A DNA stretch of 64,000 bases from Coprinopsis marcescibilis (taxonomy: Eukaryota > Basidiomycota > Agaricomycetes > Agaricales > Psathyrellaceae), in the NCBI GenBank assembly GCA_004369085.1, contig ML210226.1:21431-85430 (forward strand), read 5' to 3'. The notes beneath the pieces were generated by a model. That model saw nothing but the letters and a program-made list of their open reading frames with translations, had not been told where the DNA came from and made no database searches. This document shows, in pieces, positions 10,086-22,431 of this stretch (positions within the stretch are counted from its first letter, which is position 1; each line of letters begins with the position of its first letter). The position numbers and the translations under genes are program-made.

Positions 10086-12815
10086 ATGTCGTTGGAACTC
10101 CAAACGAGGAATATGCAGGAGAGAACCTTCTGCAAGTGGTGCGTATGTCGGGTTGTCTAGCTCTGTGGTATTAAACGTAACTTCATCACTGGTATGCAGG
10201 TTGAATACGAAGCTTGAGACCAATGGTCATCCTCCGATGTCGTCGCTGGTCAAGGACTTATCAGATGGTGTGCGGCTAATCCAACTCATGGTGAGTGCGT
10301 TGTAGTTATTTCTCTATGTATCAGAAAGTCTTATTGGAGTCCACTAGGAAATAATGGGTAAGCTGACCCGTCCAACTTTTAACCCACCCTGACCGTTTGT
10401 GGGTAGGGGATACCTCATTGGGCCGGTACAACAAGAACCCAAGACTGAGGATCCAGAAAGCAGAGAACGTCACAAAGGCTCTGGAATTTATCACATCTCG
10501 AGGGGTCAAATTAACAAACATTGGGCCAGAGGGTATGCATAACCATTCCAACCCTCTTGTACTCCAACTTACCGTAACGTCTGGACCAGATATCATCGAT
10601 GGAAACCTCAAGCTGATACTCGGAATGATCTGGACCCTCATCTTACGGTTCACCATCGCAGACATCAGGTATGCCATTCCACATTTCACTTAAACTATCC
10701 CAACTCATGTATCGTTGCCGAAAGCGAAGAAGGTCTGTCAGCCAAGGAAGGTCTCCTCCTCTGGTGCCAACGCAAGACTGCACCCTACAAAGAAGTCAAC
10801 GTGGTAGATTTCTCTCGCAGCTGGTCCGACGGCCTTGCCCTGTTCGTGCACACCCTACTTCGCCTTTGGTGACAATCCGTTTGCAACATTGTTGACCTGT
10901 GCTTGCCCACTTATCAGATGTGCACTCATTCACTGTCATCGACCGGATTTGTTAGATTATGACAGGTTGGACAAGGTTCGTATTTATTGTTTAGTGCGGT
11001 GTGGATGGTTGCTGAAGTAGCGGGTGTAGGAAGATCGACATGGGAATACGGAGTTGGCGTTTCGGATTGCTGCTGAGCACTTGGGGATTCCGGTAAGCGT
11101 GTCCGTTTTCATAGTTAAATGACGTCGCTAAGGAACGTTATCGTACAGCAACTTTTGGAAGTGGAAGATCTATGCGACTCTCCCAACCCCGATGAACGTA
11201 GTGTCATGACGTACATTGCAAGTTTCTTCCATGCCTTCTCTACAATGGGTGAGTCTCGCACCGTTCCATTCACTAAAATTACTGAATGGTGCCAATAGAA
11301 CAAACCGAGACCGAATCACGCCGAATCGAAAAGTTTGCCGAGCTCATGCAGTCTGTCTGGCTGATTCGCAACGACTACGAACGTCGTGCCCAACTCGTAC
11401 GCCATACCTCCCTCCCCATTACCCCACTTGCCTAATCCCGCTACTACCCATCTACACCACATACAGCTTCTAGATAACCTGACGCAGGTCCAACGACAAT
11501 GGGAAAATGACCGTTTCGACGGGACGTACGCCGACGCGAAAGAACAGTCCGCAAGCTTCAACACGTACAAGCAGACGACGAAGCGTACGTGGGTTACTGA
11601 GCGACAGGATGTGATTACGTTGTTCGGCAACGTCCAGACCAAGCTCAAGACGTACGCTCTGGCGGAGTATGTTCCTCCCCCTGGGTTGGCACCCAAGGGC
11701 TTGGATGCTGCATGGCAGGTGTTGTTGCAGTCAGAGGCGAAGCGCTCGCGGGCGATCAATGCGCAGATTCGCAAGTAAGTCTTGTTTAAACCAGTGCTTG
11801 CGGGTGGGTGATAACCTTTCGTTAGCATTAAGGAGGACTTGAGGAAGAAGTTTGCGGCTTTGGCGAATGCGTTTGAGCAGCGATTGCATGGCGTTTCTGT
11901 GGAACTGACTGCAATCGAGGGTCCGTTAGCTGTGGGTATCCTGTTTCCGTTGGAACATTTGGTGGATGAAGCTGATGGTGAAATAGGAACAAGAACAAAA
12001 AGCGAAGGAGATTCAGACGCGAATACCTGCGCTGTCGGAGGAGCTTGCTGGGGTTGCTGCAGCCGAAGCAGAGTGCATGGCTGCGAATATTGAGGAGAAC
12101 GACTATACGGTGTTCACGTGGCAGGACCTAGAGTTTGAACTGGAGCTGCTGATTCATAGTATCGCGAAGAAGCTTTCGTTTATTGATAACCAGGTGCGGT
12201 TTGTCTTGCGGGCGTCATATTTAGCGGGCTAATAACTTTTTCCAGATCGTCTCGAGAAACATGACGAATCTGACACCGGCGCAGCTGGAGCAGTTTGAGA
12301 GCACGTTCCGGTACTTTGACAAGGACGAGACGAATACGCTGAACATTCTCGAAATGATGGCTGCGCTGGCGAGCTTGGGGATTGTCTACTCTGACCAGGA
12401 CATGTACTCGATCTACGATCAGCTTGTGGCGGAATACGGCGCAGTGACTTTCGAGGCGTTCATCAACCTCTTGGTTCGTGGTTTCCGTTATCCGATTGGC
12501 ATGTCTAACCATTCCAATGATGTGTTTGTAGGTGGACATCACGGAAGATCAGACTACGCCTGATCAGCTGCGCGAGTCCTTCCAAGGCATTGCCCACGAT
12601 AAGGTGTGTTGACTCGGGGGTTTCGCATGTAATGTATCTATGTTGCTCATCCACTTCCACAGCCTTTTGTGACGGAACTCGACCTACGGCTGGCTCAGGT
12701 CCCTCAAGCCTCGATTGATTACTTGACGAACGCGATGCCGAGCGGGCTGAACGAGGCTGGGGAACCAGAGTATGACTACCTACGATGGCTGGATGAGGTA
12801 TTTGAGCAGAAGTAA
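10086..12815 (+). CDS. AIN1: Alpha-actinin
   Basis: Actin-filament cross-linker of the alpha-actinin family, about 620 aa in many exons; it acts in contractile rings and actin bundles. ATG 10086 begins [18 protein letters not shown], spliced through an intron to LNTKLETNG, the usual start of the first calponin-homology domain. The two CH domains follow ([40 protein letters not shown]; then [13 protein letters not shown] and [20 protein letters not shown]). A shortened rod with about two spectrin-like repeats comes next, as in fission yeast Ain1, then a C-terminal EF-hand region ([17 protein letters not shown]) and an ending [13 protein letters not shown]. The first EF loop keeps D-K-D and E-like positions, so Ca2+ binding is uncertain. 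Cofilin lies 220 bp downstream on the same strand. Confidence 0.92.
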
Positions 12816-13035
12816 TAAAACGAATAATATAGAGAGCTGAATTCATTTTCGAATCGGAAACTGTGGTTATGCGACTACGGTTGTCCTTTGAATAGCCCCT
12901 GATGATGAGATAATCGAACGTACTTCCCTTTTAAGGCGACCCTCTGATCAATCAGGGCCTGCACCTCGACCGCGCTCCTCGCTATCTTTGGTCTTTGACT
13001 TCCACCATATCACTTACTCTCTAATCTTTCTCAAC

Positions 13036-13736
13036 ATGGTTAGTATCCTACTACTCTCACCTACTTTGAATACCCAGTAACGGCTTTGTACAGTCCTCTG
13101 GCATTGGCGTCAACGATCAATGTCTAACAGACTACCAAAGCTTCAAGCTCGGCAAGAAGTTCAAGTACATCATCTTCAACCTCAACAAAAACAACACGGA
13201 GATTATTGTTGAGAAGACCTCGACATCCAAAGACTACTCCGACTTTATTGCAGATCTTCCGGAGTCAGAGCCTCGATTTGCGTTGTACGATTTTGAATTT
13301 GAGAAGGAGGGCGGCGGTTTGAGGAACAAGATCGTGTTTCTTGCTTGGTGCGTTTTTACTTTGTTATGCCTTTTGCGAACCTTCATCGTTGCTTGGATGC
13401 TCTGGCTGTATGCAAGAACTTCTGAGCTCGATGCGGTGTTGCCGCTGTGAGGCAATGTCGGTCATGGTCGGACAGGCGCTGATGCATCGATTTGATTATC
13501 CTTTTGGTTTCTAGGGTACCAGATACCGCCAAGATCAAGCACAAGATGGTGTTCGCCTCGTCAAAAGACGCTCTGCGACGCAAACTTGACGGTGTCGCTG
13601 TCGACATCCAGGGTACCGATTACGATGAGATTGCCTACGAAATCAGTGCGTTGCGCGATCATTATCGAGAAATCATCGCTTGCTGACCGCAGTCTACTTT
13701 TCAATAGTTCTCGACAAGGCCAACAGAGGAAATTAA
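13036..13736 (+). CDS. COF1: Cofilin / ADF
   Basis: Actin-depolymerising factor that severs and recycles actin filaments. The ATG at 13036 is followed at once by an intron, so the first exon supplies only the Met codon; the next exon reads [20 protein letters not shown]. The ADF-homology fold is complete: [11 protein letters not shown], a LYDFEFE strand, NKIVFLAW, then [26 protein letters not shown], containing the long actin-binding helix, and a final short exon ending DKANRGN. Length of about 138 aa fits fungal cofilins. The conserved N-terminal Ser following Met is present. An intron right after the start codon is common in fungal cofilin genes. Confidence 0.95.
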
Positions 13737-14530
13737 CAGATCATAAACCCAAGACCTGTTTGACTGGAACGGAAGGAAATCGGGAACGAACGAACTTGCC
13801 GCTCTCATCAATATCATTTAATACGAGTTCTGTCTTCGTTTTATATTCTTACGATTATTATCGATCTGGTTAGCTTCTCTTCTGGGACCTTTACTGGCTT
13901 GGGGTATGGCTGCGGATATGGATGCGCGCCCTGCTAGCGCCCGCTCTTGTCCTGGATTGAAGGATCGGTGCAGATCGCGCTGGATCGAGGCGTAGGATGG
14001 GTGGCAGAAGTCTTGGTGAGTACTGACTATGTTTATCTCTTGCGCTCGTCGCTGAATTTGTGTATCCAGAGTGGAGGCCGACGCGATGAGCGCGTTGCAC
14101 AAGACTTGAAGCTTCGAAGTCCGTTTCCCATTCTGGCCAGCCTACGGGTTCTACCAAACACTACTAGGAGCAACCTCTGGTTCCTTAGTATCAGCGCTCC
14201 CAATCGGTGGTGCACGAACTGAATCCCTTGTTCGCGGTGCACGGCTCACTATCTGGTCACACTGAGGCTTGCCAGTTGTGAAGTTGCCCGATGCATTTAC
14301 TTCTAATCAATTTCAGGCACTACCTCATTTTTGTGACGTCCTTGACCTTCCAGAAGAATGTGATACGCTACGTAAATCCACCTTAACTGCAATCGCGGGC
14401 AGGTCGCGACCGTTCGAGATAGGGGCTAGTCTTCCGGGATATCCGGGCCCTTCCCGGCTATGCGGTGCCGTCATCCCGTTAAGGGTGTCTTCTGTTCGGA
14501 CTCTGTGTTCGATCTTTTCTTCGTTCCACC
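13737..14530. other. Intergenic, no gene seen
   Basis: About 800 bases between cofilin and the first esterase on the same strand; presumably 3' UTR plus promoter. Short open frames on both strands show no family signature. Confidence 0.5.
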
Positions 14531-15947
14531 ATGACCGCGTCGTACAATGAGCCCGTTACGCTGTGCTACAAGAAACGCGGGAGTGTAGAGCTTCTGTTAG
14601 ACGCTTGGGCGCCAGAAAACATCTCGAGGTTAGCTGTGAGGAACGAGAATGGAAGAACAGGACGCGAAGCCCCTGCTGTCGTGTGCTTCCATGGTGGAGG
14701 TTTGACTGTCGGAAACAGGAAGAGCTGGTTTCCTGTATGGCTTTGGAGTGCGTGTTTGTGTCGTCTGCTTTGTTTGTTTTGCAACGTTGGCATCACTTAT
14801 CCACTCGCCTTCGTTTCGCCTCTGTTGCTGGCATCACTTGGTCGGGTTATTCTGCGCTCTTTGGCAACGCACGGCTGCGACTGTTCGCTTACTTGTCGAC
14901 GCAGAATACATGATTAAACGCGGTTACCTGTTCATCTTGGTGGATTACAGTCTTTTGCCGCCTGCGACCGGGTACGACATCCTCGAGGATATCAACGATC
15001 TCTGGAGCTTCCTCACGAACCCTGGACTTTGCCTGGACTTTCCCATCAGCAACAATTCAGAGGACTGCTCCGTGAAGGTCTCAGTCCGGGTGAAAAAGGC
15101 AGAAATCATAGTGGCGGGCGCGAGTGCCGGTGGACTATGTGCCTACCTATCTGCGATGCATTGCACAAATCCGATGCCCAAAGCTGTCTTATCACTGTAT
15201 GGCATGTGCGGACAGGTCTTGGTGAGTACATTGTACGACTTGCGAAAACCCAATCTGAATCACGCTCGTCGCTGCGGCTGTCTACAGTCACCTCATTATC
15301 TACAGCCCAAGTACACGCCATTCTTCCGCGGCAGAGAGATCTTGGACCCCAATGACTATTTGGAGTTTCTCTATCCTCGGAGCAGGGACTTGGAGGTGAC
15401 GACAAGCTCGGCTCTGGCTTACTACCCCAAGACGCACCATATACCTGGCTTCCCGGCTAATCCGCGCATGCTGCTCGCGAGGCTGTATTTACAGCTCGGC
15501 ACGTTCTTGGATTACTATACGGGAAGCTTTGAGCCGAGCTTGAGTGTCGATTTGAGAGGTGCGGTGGATGACTGGGACTCGGAGGATGGTTCAGAACTTG
15601 TGAGCGGGCAAGGTGGGGGGCGTGCGGTTGGTGACGGTAGCTTTGAACGTCTGGTGAAGAAGGTGCCGGTGCTCGCTGGTCATCTACTGCTATTCCCGCA
15701 GTTTCATGTATCCACGGCTGAGGAGCGCGAATGGCCGAGAATCCTACTTGTACATGGCTCGGAGGATACGGCGGTGCCTGTGGAGGATTCAAGGAACATG
15801 GAGAGGGTGTGGAAGAATGTGGGGGCGTGTGTGAGATTTCTGGAAGTGGAGGGTGAAGAGCATTCGTTTGATTTGGCAGGGGATGCGGAACAAAAGCTTG
15901 GGTGGGTGTTTGAGGAGGTCGTGGAGTTTCTGTGTCAGGGAGCCTGA
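14531..15947 (+). CDS. Alpha/beta-hydrolase fold-3 esterase, copy 1
   Basis: Predicted 397-aa carboxylesterase of the hormone-sensitive-lipase (alpha/beta-hydrolase_3) family. Exons are 14531-14747, 14905-15221 and 15288-15947. Key features are the oxyanion-hole HGGG (VVCFHGGGL, about residue 55), the nucleophile elbow GASAGG, an acid-region strand ILLVHGSEDTAVP and the late histidine in GEEHSF. No signal peptide, so probably intracellular. Substrate unknown. The neighbour at 16296-17680 shares both intron positions and an identical 317-nt middle exon, showing tandem duplication. Intron 1 here is unusually long for the region (157 nt). Confidence 0.88.
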
Positions 15948-16295
15948 TAATAAAGCTATTTGTGCGCAGGTTTGAGCCGGTGAAGTCGTATCGTTATAAG
16001 TAAGGTATACTGCGTTGCAACGCTTTGGTACTGTATGAATTGAGTCGAATTCCTGAGCACTGATGTTTGTCTTCTAGGATTTGCATAGGTGATAACGGAC
16101 CGGGACTCAGGGTGAGCAGATGACCAAGACGGTGTGAAGCTTCCGGGCTCCGAGTTCCGATATTTCTCCCCCCCAAGTCTGATAGGTTGCTTCTTGTCCC
16201 TTAACCGCGACGGTCGTCGACTAGTTGCAAAGAGCCATACTGACATCTCAACCTTGCTCACTCTTCCCTACAGATCATCCGGTACAGTGACACAT
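15948..16295. other. Intergenic between tandem esterases
   Basis: About 350 bases with no gene. The downstream frame stays open upstream of ATG 16296, but only through non-ATG codons, so the ATG is preferred. Confidence 0.5.
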
Positions 16296-17680
16296 ATGGA
16301 TATTGTGACGATTCCAGGCAAAGCCTATCGGTACAAGACGACGAAAGACGGGCTGGATATCTATCTGGATGTCTGGCCTCCTACAACAGGCTTGTACGAC
16401 GAGGGAAAGAAATCGGGGCCACTGACCTGTCCGACGTTCGTGTACTTTCATGGAGGAGGCCTCATGTTTGGGAACAGGAACTGCTTTACGCCGAGATGGC
16501 TGTTCGGTGAGTTGTCTCTAGGGATGGTTACATGTATAGATTCTTTCCTGACTTTCTTCTCGACGCACGCGATCGTAGAACGAATCACTGGGTTAGGTTA
16601 TCTGTTCATCTCTGCGGATTACAGGCTACTCCCGCCTTCAACTGGGCATGAGATCAAGGAGGATGTGAAGGACTTGTGGAAGTTCTTAACAGAGTCGGAA
16701 GTGGTATTTGAGCTACCTGTTGCTAGCGACGAAAAGGTACCAGAGACGAGAAGCTTCAAGGTGGATAAGAACGCGATCGCAGTTGGAGGTTCGAGCGCGG
16801 GTGGGTTTTGTGCGTATCTAGCTGCGATGCATTGTACGGAGCCAACGAGACCCAAGGCTGTTTTGTCGATATACGGCATGGGCGGGGATATCTTTGTGCG
16901 TTACCCCCTCCAACACTTTCCCGTTGTAGAGCGCTAACTCTGCGGGATGTAACTTAGACATCATACTATTTGGCGCTTAAAACGACAAAGTATCCTCTGG
17001 CATCCAGGTTCTTCGATCCGGACGAGCCTAAGCTTAAAGAGTGGCTGTACCCGTTTGAAGGCACAGAGGGGGTTTTGAAGGAGGTGGCTGATTCCCCTCC
17101 ACTTCTTCCTATCGCTCCTTCGCAAAGCTCCAACCCTTCTGATGGAGCTTCGAGCTCGAACACCACAGTTACGAACCCTCGCATAGACGCAACGTGGCTT
17201 TACCTGCAACTTGGAGTTTGGCTCGACATTTTTACTGGGGAGCATGAGCCGAGTCTTAGCGAGCGCCTCAGGGAGATTTGCGACTTCCAGACGCCCATTG
17301 CACCTCTGGTGGGTGAGTTTAGGAGTGCGAGTAGCAATGAGGAGGTGAAGAGGAAGGCGGTAGAGGCAATACCGTTGAAGCATCGGTCGTTGTTCCCTCA
17401 GTTCAGCGTCGACGAGTCTATTTTGGACTCTGAGAAAGGGGTTCAATGGCCGCCGGTGTTTTTCTTACACGGTACGGCGGATACGGGTGTCTCGATTTTG
17501 GAGTCAGATAATCTGTATGCGTTGTTGATGAAGAAAGCTGTACCGGTGGAGATTGCCAGGGTCCCTGGGATGGAACATAATTTTGACTTTGAGGATGGGG
17601 CGAGGGAGAGGTGGAAGTTGGAGATGAACCGGGCGATTAATTTTGTGGAAAAGTGGGTTGGAAAGGGTAAAGAATGTTGA
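16296..17680 (+). CDS. Alpha/beta-hydrolase fold-3 esterase, copy 2
   Basis: Predicted 416-aa paralogue of the preceding esterase. Exons are 16296-16506, 16579-16895 and 16958-17680. It keeps FVYFHGGGLMFGNR (oxyanion hole), GGSSAGGFCAYL (nucleophile Ser), FFLHGTADTGV (Asp region) and GMEHNFDF (His). The block AMHCTNP/EP..KAVLS.YGM is shared almost word for word with copy 1. Relative to copy 1 there is a longer Ser/Asn-rich loop in the last exon. No signal peptide or membrane segment. Substrate unknown; family members hydrolyse short-chain esters. Confidence 0.88.
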
Positions 17681-18194
17681 GGTTCTTTCTGGGTAGAAGG
17701 TCTTTGGAAAGATATCAACTATTGCCTCGAGGCAGATGCTATCTTTTGCTCCAATTCCATTCGGATGTTTGTTTCCCCGAGTGGCAATGTGGAAAGTGTG
17801 ATGGTAGAAGAACTTGAACCGTCGTCCTATTCAATAATTTTTGGTCAATCATTCAAGACTATAGAGTATGGTTAGGCTATTTAGTGAATTTATTACGACA
17901 GACTCTTTTACGAATCTCTGGAATTCCGAGCTGGTACTAGGGATTTCATTGTATAAAGACTCCGAGTGTATTGGCATGTTTGCCATGGGTGGCGACGTGT
18001 TTGGAGTATTTGTCTGCGCTTGCTGGGGCTTCGAGGTTTTGGACTTGTCGTCCTCCACCGTTTGGCCCAGCCATCCTCGCCCACCGCTGATATTCCCTTG
18101 CTCGTCGTATTCCCCGTGCCTCCCGCCCCTGTGCATGTCGCCCTCGCTCCTGGCCGCCATATCGTTCCCTGACGGCCGATAGACATTATCTGCG
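17681..18194. other. Intergenic, no gene seen
   Basis: About 510 bases between the second esterase and the FYR-domain gene. A TATAAA lies at 17952-17957, too far upstream to be a convincing core promoter. Confidence 0.45.
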
Positions 18195-21100
18195 ATGGAT
18201 TCCGTGGACAATTCAGCACCTCAATCACCGCCTGCAAACAACATAATCTCAAATACTGGCGAAATCGATAGCAGTGTGGGCTTGGAAAACTATGGCAAGC
18301 TCAAGAGACGTTTTCATGATTTGGAAGAGGTCAGTGGGATTGTGGGACCTTTTTCTGTTCGCCAAGGGATAGTTTTAACACGGTCGATTGCTGCAGGAAT
18401 ACCAGGATGTAACCTCTGAAGCTCAGAGATCGGTAGAAAAACTGGCAACTATGCAAAGAGAACGAGAGTAGGTGGTGGTATTGCTGGCTGAAAGTTCCTT
18501 TATGCTAATAAATCTGTAGGTATCTTTTGGAACGAATCCGGCAACTGGAGGAGCATCAGACGGATGATGCAGAAGAGAGCTCCGTATCCGTAGACTCTCC
18601 GCAATCTGCTCCCCAAGGGAAGATATTGCCTCGTATGCAGCCTGACGCGCGCGTAAGCAACGAGAGTGCAGAGCAATCTCAGTTGGCCGTGGCAGAAGCA
18701 GGTACTGATGATCAGGAAGGGTCACAGCCTTCGTCGCGTCGGTTGCAGCGGCGCGTAGAAGACGACGACGTACGCGACGTCGAAATGGCCAGCCCCACTC
18801 GACTATCGCAAGATGATGGTGACCAGCCGTCTGTTGAATCAACCATTAACGGTCGCAGTGGCAGTCCCCCGACATCTCCGGGCTCAAGCGCCCATTCAAA
18901 GCGGAACGGGGATGTCCATGGCGCTACGTTACCTACTCCGACGAGTGCCACTCTCAAACGACCTCGGTCGTCCACTGTAACGTCCTCTGACCTTCAACAT
19001 GCAGGTCCGAGTACAGAATCTACCCCCAGGTCTACCCCACCCTCACCCTCCGGCCGTCTTCTTTCACCCTCCGTTCCAAAACGAAGGAGAAGAGCAACAG
19101 ATGCAGAGCCACCTGTTGAAGATTCGCCACGTACGCTGCGCACTCGTAGACCCAAGACAGCGCCAAGCCCAGAGCAGGCAAGGTCCCGGAATGGCCTGGC
19201 CTCTCCGGCCAGGTCGTCCAAAGCAGCTGGGAAAGCAAAAGCGATACAGAATGAAGAGGAGGAAATCGAGGCATTTTCACCTCTGTCTCCGCAACCTATC
19301 GCTGCCACCGCCTCCTCAGACTCCCACTCCTCACTCCCACCAACCCTCAGCATCAACACGGCTAGCTCGAAACTTCCCGATTCAGATTCACCGCCCGACA
19401 CTACCGAAGGTGGTATCAACGGACAAAAAGATACTTCATCGTTACATACGAACCCACCCACTCCCCCTTCTACTTCAGACGCAGACCCCAACATTGATCC
19501 CAGTCTCGTCGCGCAATCGTCCTCCGTGTCCACATCCAAATTGAATTCAGAGACCACAACTGCTGTGCAAAGTTCATCATCTACAACCCAAAATACCTCC
19601 ACAACACCTTCTTCCAGCGGATCCACCAGTTCTGTCAATCCCTATCTTAACCTATTCCTCCCCAGCAAGGCCAACAATGGTACCCCGACGCCGACCAGCG
19701 CCCATGCCATGTTTTCGAACCCGTACATGTTTTATGGCCCACTTACACCAGTTACCCCAGGCACACCGTCATATCCGTACAACCCATACCTTTATATGCC
19801 AATGATGGCAGGCATGTATGCGTCGCCAGGGGGGCCCGGGAGCGGCAGTTCTCCGCCTACTCCAAACAGTGGCACACACCCCCGTGCACCGCCGCCTCCA
19901 CCACCTGCTAGTGCCCCAGTGGATCAGTCGGGCAACTCTTCTCCTGCCGCTACTCCAGGACCCTCTGCGGGACCGTCGTCATCGCCTCAACCTCCAGCTC
20001 CAACACAAAGTCAGCCGCCACCCAAACCGAAGCGCCACAAGACGCATATTGTAACAAGCAAGAGCTACAGTATCCCAATTGTGCCAAGGGATAAGAACGC
20101 CAACCCGATGTTACCCTTGAACGTTGGTATCATGACTGTGATCAGTCTGGGAACTGTGTGTTTGAGGGAGCAGTTTCATACGGAGAGGTATATCTTCCCC
20201 GTTGGATATGAAGTTACTCGGTGCGCATCCTTTTCTTATGTTCTTGACGTCCTTGGTCGTTAAACATCATCCCTTCCATAGCCGGTATCTATCAACAGTT
20301 GATCCTACTGCCGAAGTCGTCTACCACTGCGCCATTCTCGACGGGGGTGACGGACCTAAATTCCAAATAGTACCCTCGGACACGCCTGCTAAACCGGTTA
20401 TTGCGGGTACGGCAACGGGTGCATGGAGTAGTATCGTCAAGCAGGCTAATGCCATTCGCAATCGCAATCATAGTAACTCGGTTTCGGGCCCTGATTTCTT
20501 TGGGCTGGGACAGAACACGATCAAGCATTTGATTCAGGGACTTCCAAATGCGGATCGGCTAAAGAAGTATGTGTGGCAACACTTCATCGAAGGAGGGTAA
20601 GTGCATTTTCTCGTGCTGGTTCTTTCTTTGTGCTGCGGTATGACTGGAATTTGAACTGATGACGCTTTCTTTTCCTAGGCCATTGGGCGGGAGGCATGCC
20701 TCTGTTATTCCAGCTCTACCTGAAGAGTTTGACGCCTCAATGCCCAGAGGAGCAGTTTATCACTCGCCTTTGGAGAGGGAGAAGCTAAAGCTGGCTGCTG
20801 CAGCTGCTGCCGCTGCCAACGGTGGCAGTGCTGTTGAACCATCGGGGGCCCCGGTCATATCTGGTGATCTGCCGAAAGGTCTCTCGCATTATCCACAGCA
20901 TATCATTGCGCAAGCCCAAGGTCGCCCACCACATCATCTTCATCCGCAGCATCAGCAATTCCAGCATCCGCACCACCAACATCAGTTTCCGCATCCTCAA
21001 TATCAGCTCCATCACTTACCGCCACATCAGCAACATGCAGCCCATGCGATAGGGATTGCGCTTGGACTCGGGGTTGGTGGGGTCGGCCACATGGGCGTAG

Positions 21101-21420
21101 GGCAAGCTGGACCTGGACCTGCTACGCAGCAACAACACCCAGGGAGTCCACCTCTTGCCGGTTTACAGTCACCGCCTCCGCCTCAAGGACCTGGAGCTCC
21201 TGATCATCCTCAACCTCATTCCCAAGCTCCGGAACAACAACATCCGTCGGAGAAGAGCCAAGATGAACAACAGTCTGGAGCGTCGTCTGCGCCGCCCGAT
21301 ACGAATGCGAGAACGTCGATGTTGGGAGGCCAGGCTCCGACACCTATCACCCCCAATACGCCCGCCCCCTCAATTGCGAGCATTATGAATGCTTATAGGC
21401 CTGCTCCTGCTGCTTCATGA
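18195..21420 (+). CDS. FYRN/FYRC-domain nuclear protein (TBRG1-like)
   Basis: Large, mostly disordered protein of about 950 aa. The N-terminal exons encode a coiled coil (LKRRFHDLEE, EYQDVTSEAQRSVEKL, LLERIRQLEEH). A long Ser/Pro/Thr-rich linker with a basic cluster (PKRRRR) follows, consistent with nuclear import. The conserved part begins about 20080: a FYRN domain (GIMTVISLGTVC..., ERYIFPVGYEVTRRYLSTVD, YHCAI) continuing into a FYRC domain (GTATGAWSSIVKQANAIRN, SGPDFFGLGQNTI). After it comes a poly-Ala stretch and a His/Gln/Pro-rich tail. Domain order and leading coiled coil resemble TBRG1; FYR domains also occur in MLL-type methyltransferases, but there is no SET or PHD here. Introns near 18330, 18469, 20222 and 20597 keep the frame. 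Role probably chromatin or transcription, inferred from the domain only. Confidence 0.85.
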
Positions 21421-22431
21421 TAGGTACGGGTGTAACTTGCATTTTGGATGGTATTTCGGATGCGGTTTGCGTTACTCAGTTTATGATGGATCCCTATAGC
21501 TTCTTTCATGTTTTATTTTTCCCCTTCATGCTCGGGTGGTTCATCGACCACTGTCTCCATCGACTTTTACTACCACATGTTGTATTTCTTTCTCGCTCAT
21601 TTTGCCTTTTTTGTTTCTTACTGCTTTTAAACTGTTGTTGAGACTGTTAAATATGTTGTATGGCTAGCTGGGTCGTTCAAGAACTTTCAAGTGTAGTGGA
21701 ACAGAGCATATATTGCATTACAATGATCATATCTTCGTTTCTGTTCTCTTTTCCCCCTCTACTCTCCTCTTTTCTCCCTTCTCTTTTCCCTCTCCCTCCC
21801 TTCCGCCTGTCTCCTTTCCCCTCTCCCTCCCTTCCGCCTGTCTCCTTCTTTCCCTCTCCTCGATTCTTCATCGCTCTTTCCACTCTCCATTCCGAATCCA
21901 ACCCCGTCCCAAATCGCTCTCTTCTGTAGGCTCGTGCACCTCGCACACCATCCATCTGCAGGAGAGGGCATATCGAACCCAGGAAGGAACTAGACCGCTA
22001 AATCTAGGGACTTGGGAACGATCTGGAGGTTGCTCTCCTCCGTGATCTTTCGGTTGCGGGGGGGTGCACCTCCTAGGGACTAGATTAAACAATTCACGCT
22101 TTGAGTGGTTTCGGCGCGTGGAAGCTCCTGTGGGGACTCGGTCCGGTGCGAGGTTAGTGCTGGGATACGGGTAGTATATGGGGCTTACATTATGGCTTGC
22201 GTGAGGATGTTGTGTCAGTTGGATCATGGATGGATGGGACTTTGGGTCGGAGGGGTGATGTTGTGGATTGATTGAGTACCATGGGGCGGTGGGACCGTTG
22301 TGAGGACGATCTCGGCTATAAGCTCGAGGGTATTACGTGCAGCCATAGATTATGGTGAATAAGACAAGGCTTTTATAGTAGCAGTAGTAGTAGTACATGG
22401 GGCGTAGATGGTGATAATCCCTCCGGTCAAT
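21421..22431. other. Intergenic between convergent genes, low-complexity sequence
   Basis: About 1 kb holding the 3' ends of the FYR gene and the sirtuin gene. It has a strongly pyrimidine-rich block (about 21728-21870) and a short TAG-type microsatellite (about 22376-22398). No gene seen. Confidence 0.5.
21786..21850. repeat. 31-bp direct tandem duplication in CT-rich DNA
   Basis: A pyrimidine-rich unit containing CCTCCCTTCCGCCTGTCTCC is repeated twice with a 31-bp period inside a longer CT-rich block. Confidence 0.7.

Noticed and set aside
16134..16295. N-terminal extension of esterase copy 2
   Set aside because: The extension starts at a non-ATG codon and has no counterpart in copy 1; ATG 16296 fits the paralogue.
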